Assembly (NCBI GenBank): GCA_018000295.1
Contig: JAGNKE010000004.1
Location: 1 to 60,015, forward strand
Source: Alphaproteobacteria bacterium
GTDB lineage: Bacteria > Pseudomonadota > Alphaproteobacteria > Micavibrionales > Micavibrionaceae
Length of the DNA: 60,015 nt
Reading direction: 5' to 3'
The notes beneath the pieces were generated by a model. It made no database searches, had not been told where the DNA came from, and saw only the letters and a program-made list of their open reading frames with translations. This document shows positions 59,933-60,015 of the stretch, in pieces (positions within the stretch are counted from its first letter, which is position 1; each line of letters starts with the position of its first letter). Position numbers and translations under genes: made by a program.

Positions 59933-60015
59933 CAGGAACCGACTCAGAAGACAAGCAAGGTATAAAGTATAAACCTTACAAGATCGCTCTATTATAACTT
60001 TTAATCGACCCGAAC

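Overview
The window looks like chromosomal DNA of a facultatively anaerobic alphaproteobacterium. This rests on gene content: split glycine decarboxylase (gcvPA/gcvPB), a MoaC-MoaB fusion, narK1K2 upstream of narGHJI, the ubiTUV set, an NnrS protein and Dnr/Anr-type regulators. No rRNA or tRNA gene is visible, so genus cannot be assigned from the window.

Layout. (1) 1-5004: the 5' part of a bacterial hen1 RNA-repair methyltransferase gene running off the left edge, then a DUF4173 membrane protein translationally coupled to an OmpR-type response regulator and its sensor kinase. (2) 5389-35640: a nearly continuous anaerobic-respiration block. It holds a molybdenum cofactor operon (moaA-moaCB-moaD-moaE-mobA-DUF7009-TSUP permease) behind a Moco-type riboswitch, a Dnr-like Crp/Fnr regulator, nnrS, the nitrate reductase operon narGH-(small ORF)-narJI-PPIase, narK1-narK2, a second Crp/Fnr regulator with a C-terminal cysteine array, moeA, ubiTUV (O2-independent ubiquinone synthesis), two small secreted Cys-rich proteins, a BioH/BioC/ThiO-like operon, nrdD-nrdG and an outer-membrane porin. 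Seven perfect TTGAT-N4-ATCAA boxes sit in front of these units, so the block reads as one FNR/Anr/Dnr regulon. Molybdate is used to make Moco for NarG, quinol comes from UbiTUV, nitrate enters through NarK, and dNTPs come from the oxygen-sensitive NrdD/NrdG.

(3) 35641-37589: a gene-poor stretch with a possible integration scar and two unrecognised genes. (4) 37763-39824: a stand-alone tuf (EF-Tu) gene with its terminator and a secreted hypothetical. (5) 39843-54114: a type I secretion locus with divergent arms. The minus arm encodes a MotA/ExbB-like and a MotB/OmpA-like pair, TolC and a coiled-coil secreted protein. The plus arm encodes a 1927-residue RTX protein, an ABC transporter and an HlyD adaptor. 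The MotAB-like pair makes it resemble Salmonella SPI-4 SiiABCDEF, a proton-channel-coupled giant-adhesin secretion system. (6) 54218-59458: glycine cleavage operon gcvT-gcvH-gcvPA-[two small unknown genes]-gcvPB, followed by a convergent stand-alone receiver protein.

The strongest points for follow-up are the SiiAB-like RTX secretion locus, the dense FNR regulon (including a divergent box that places a BioC/BioH/ThiO-like operon under anaerobic control), the Moco riboswitch, the Cys/Gly-tailed small protein in the nar operon, and a UbiU that lacks one expected Fe-S cysteine.
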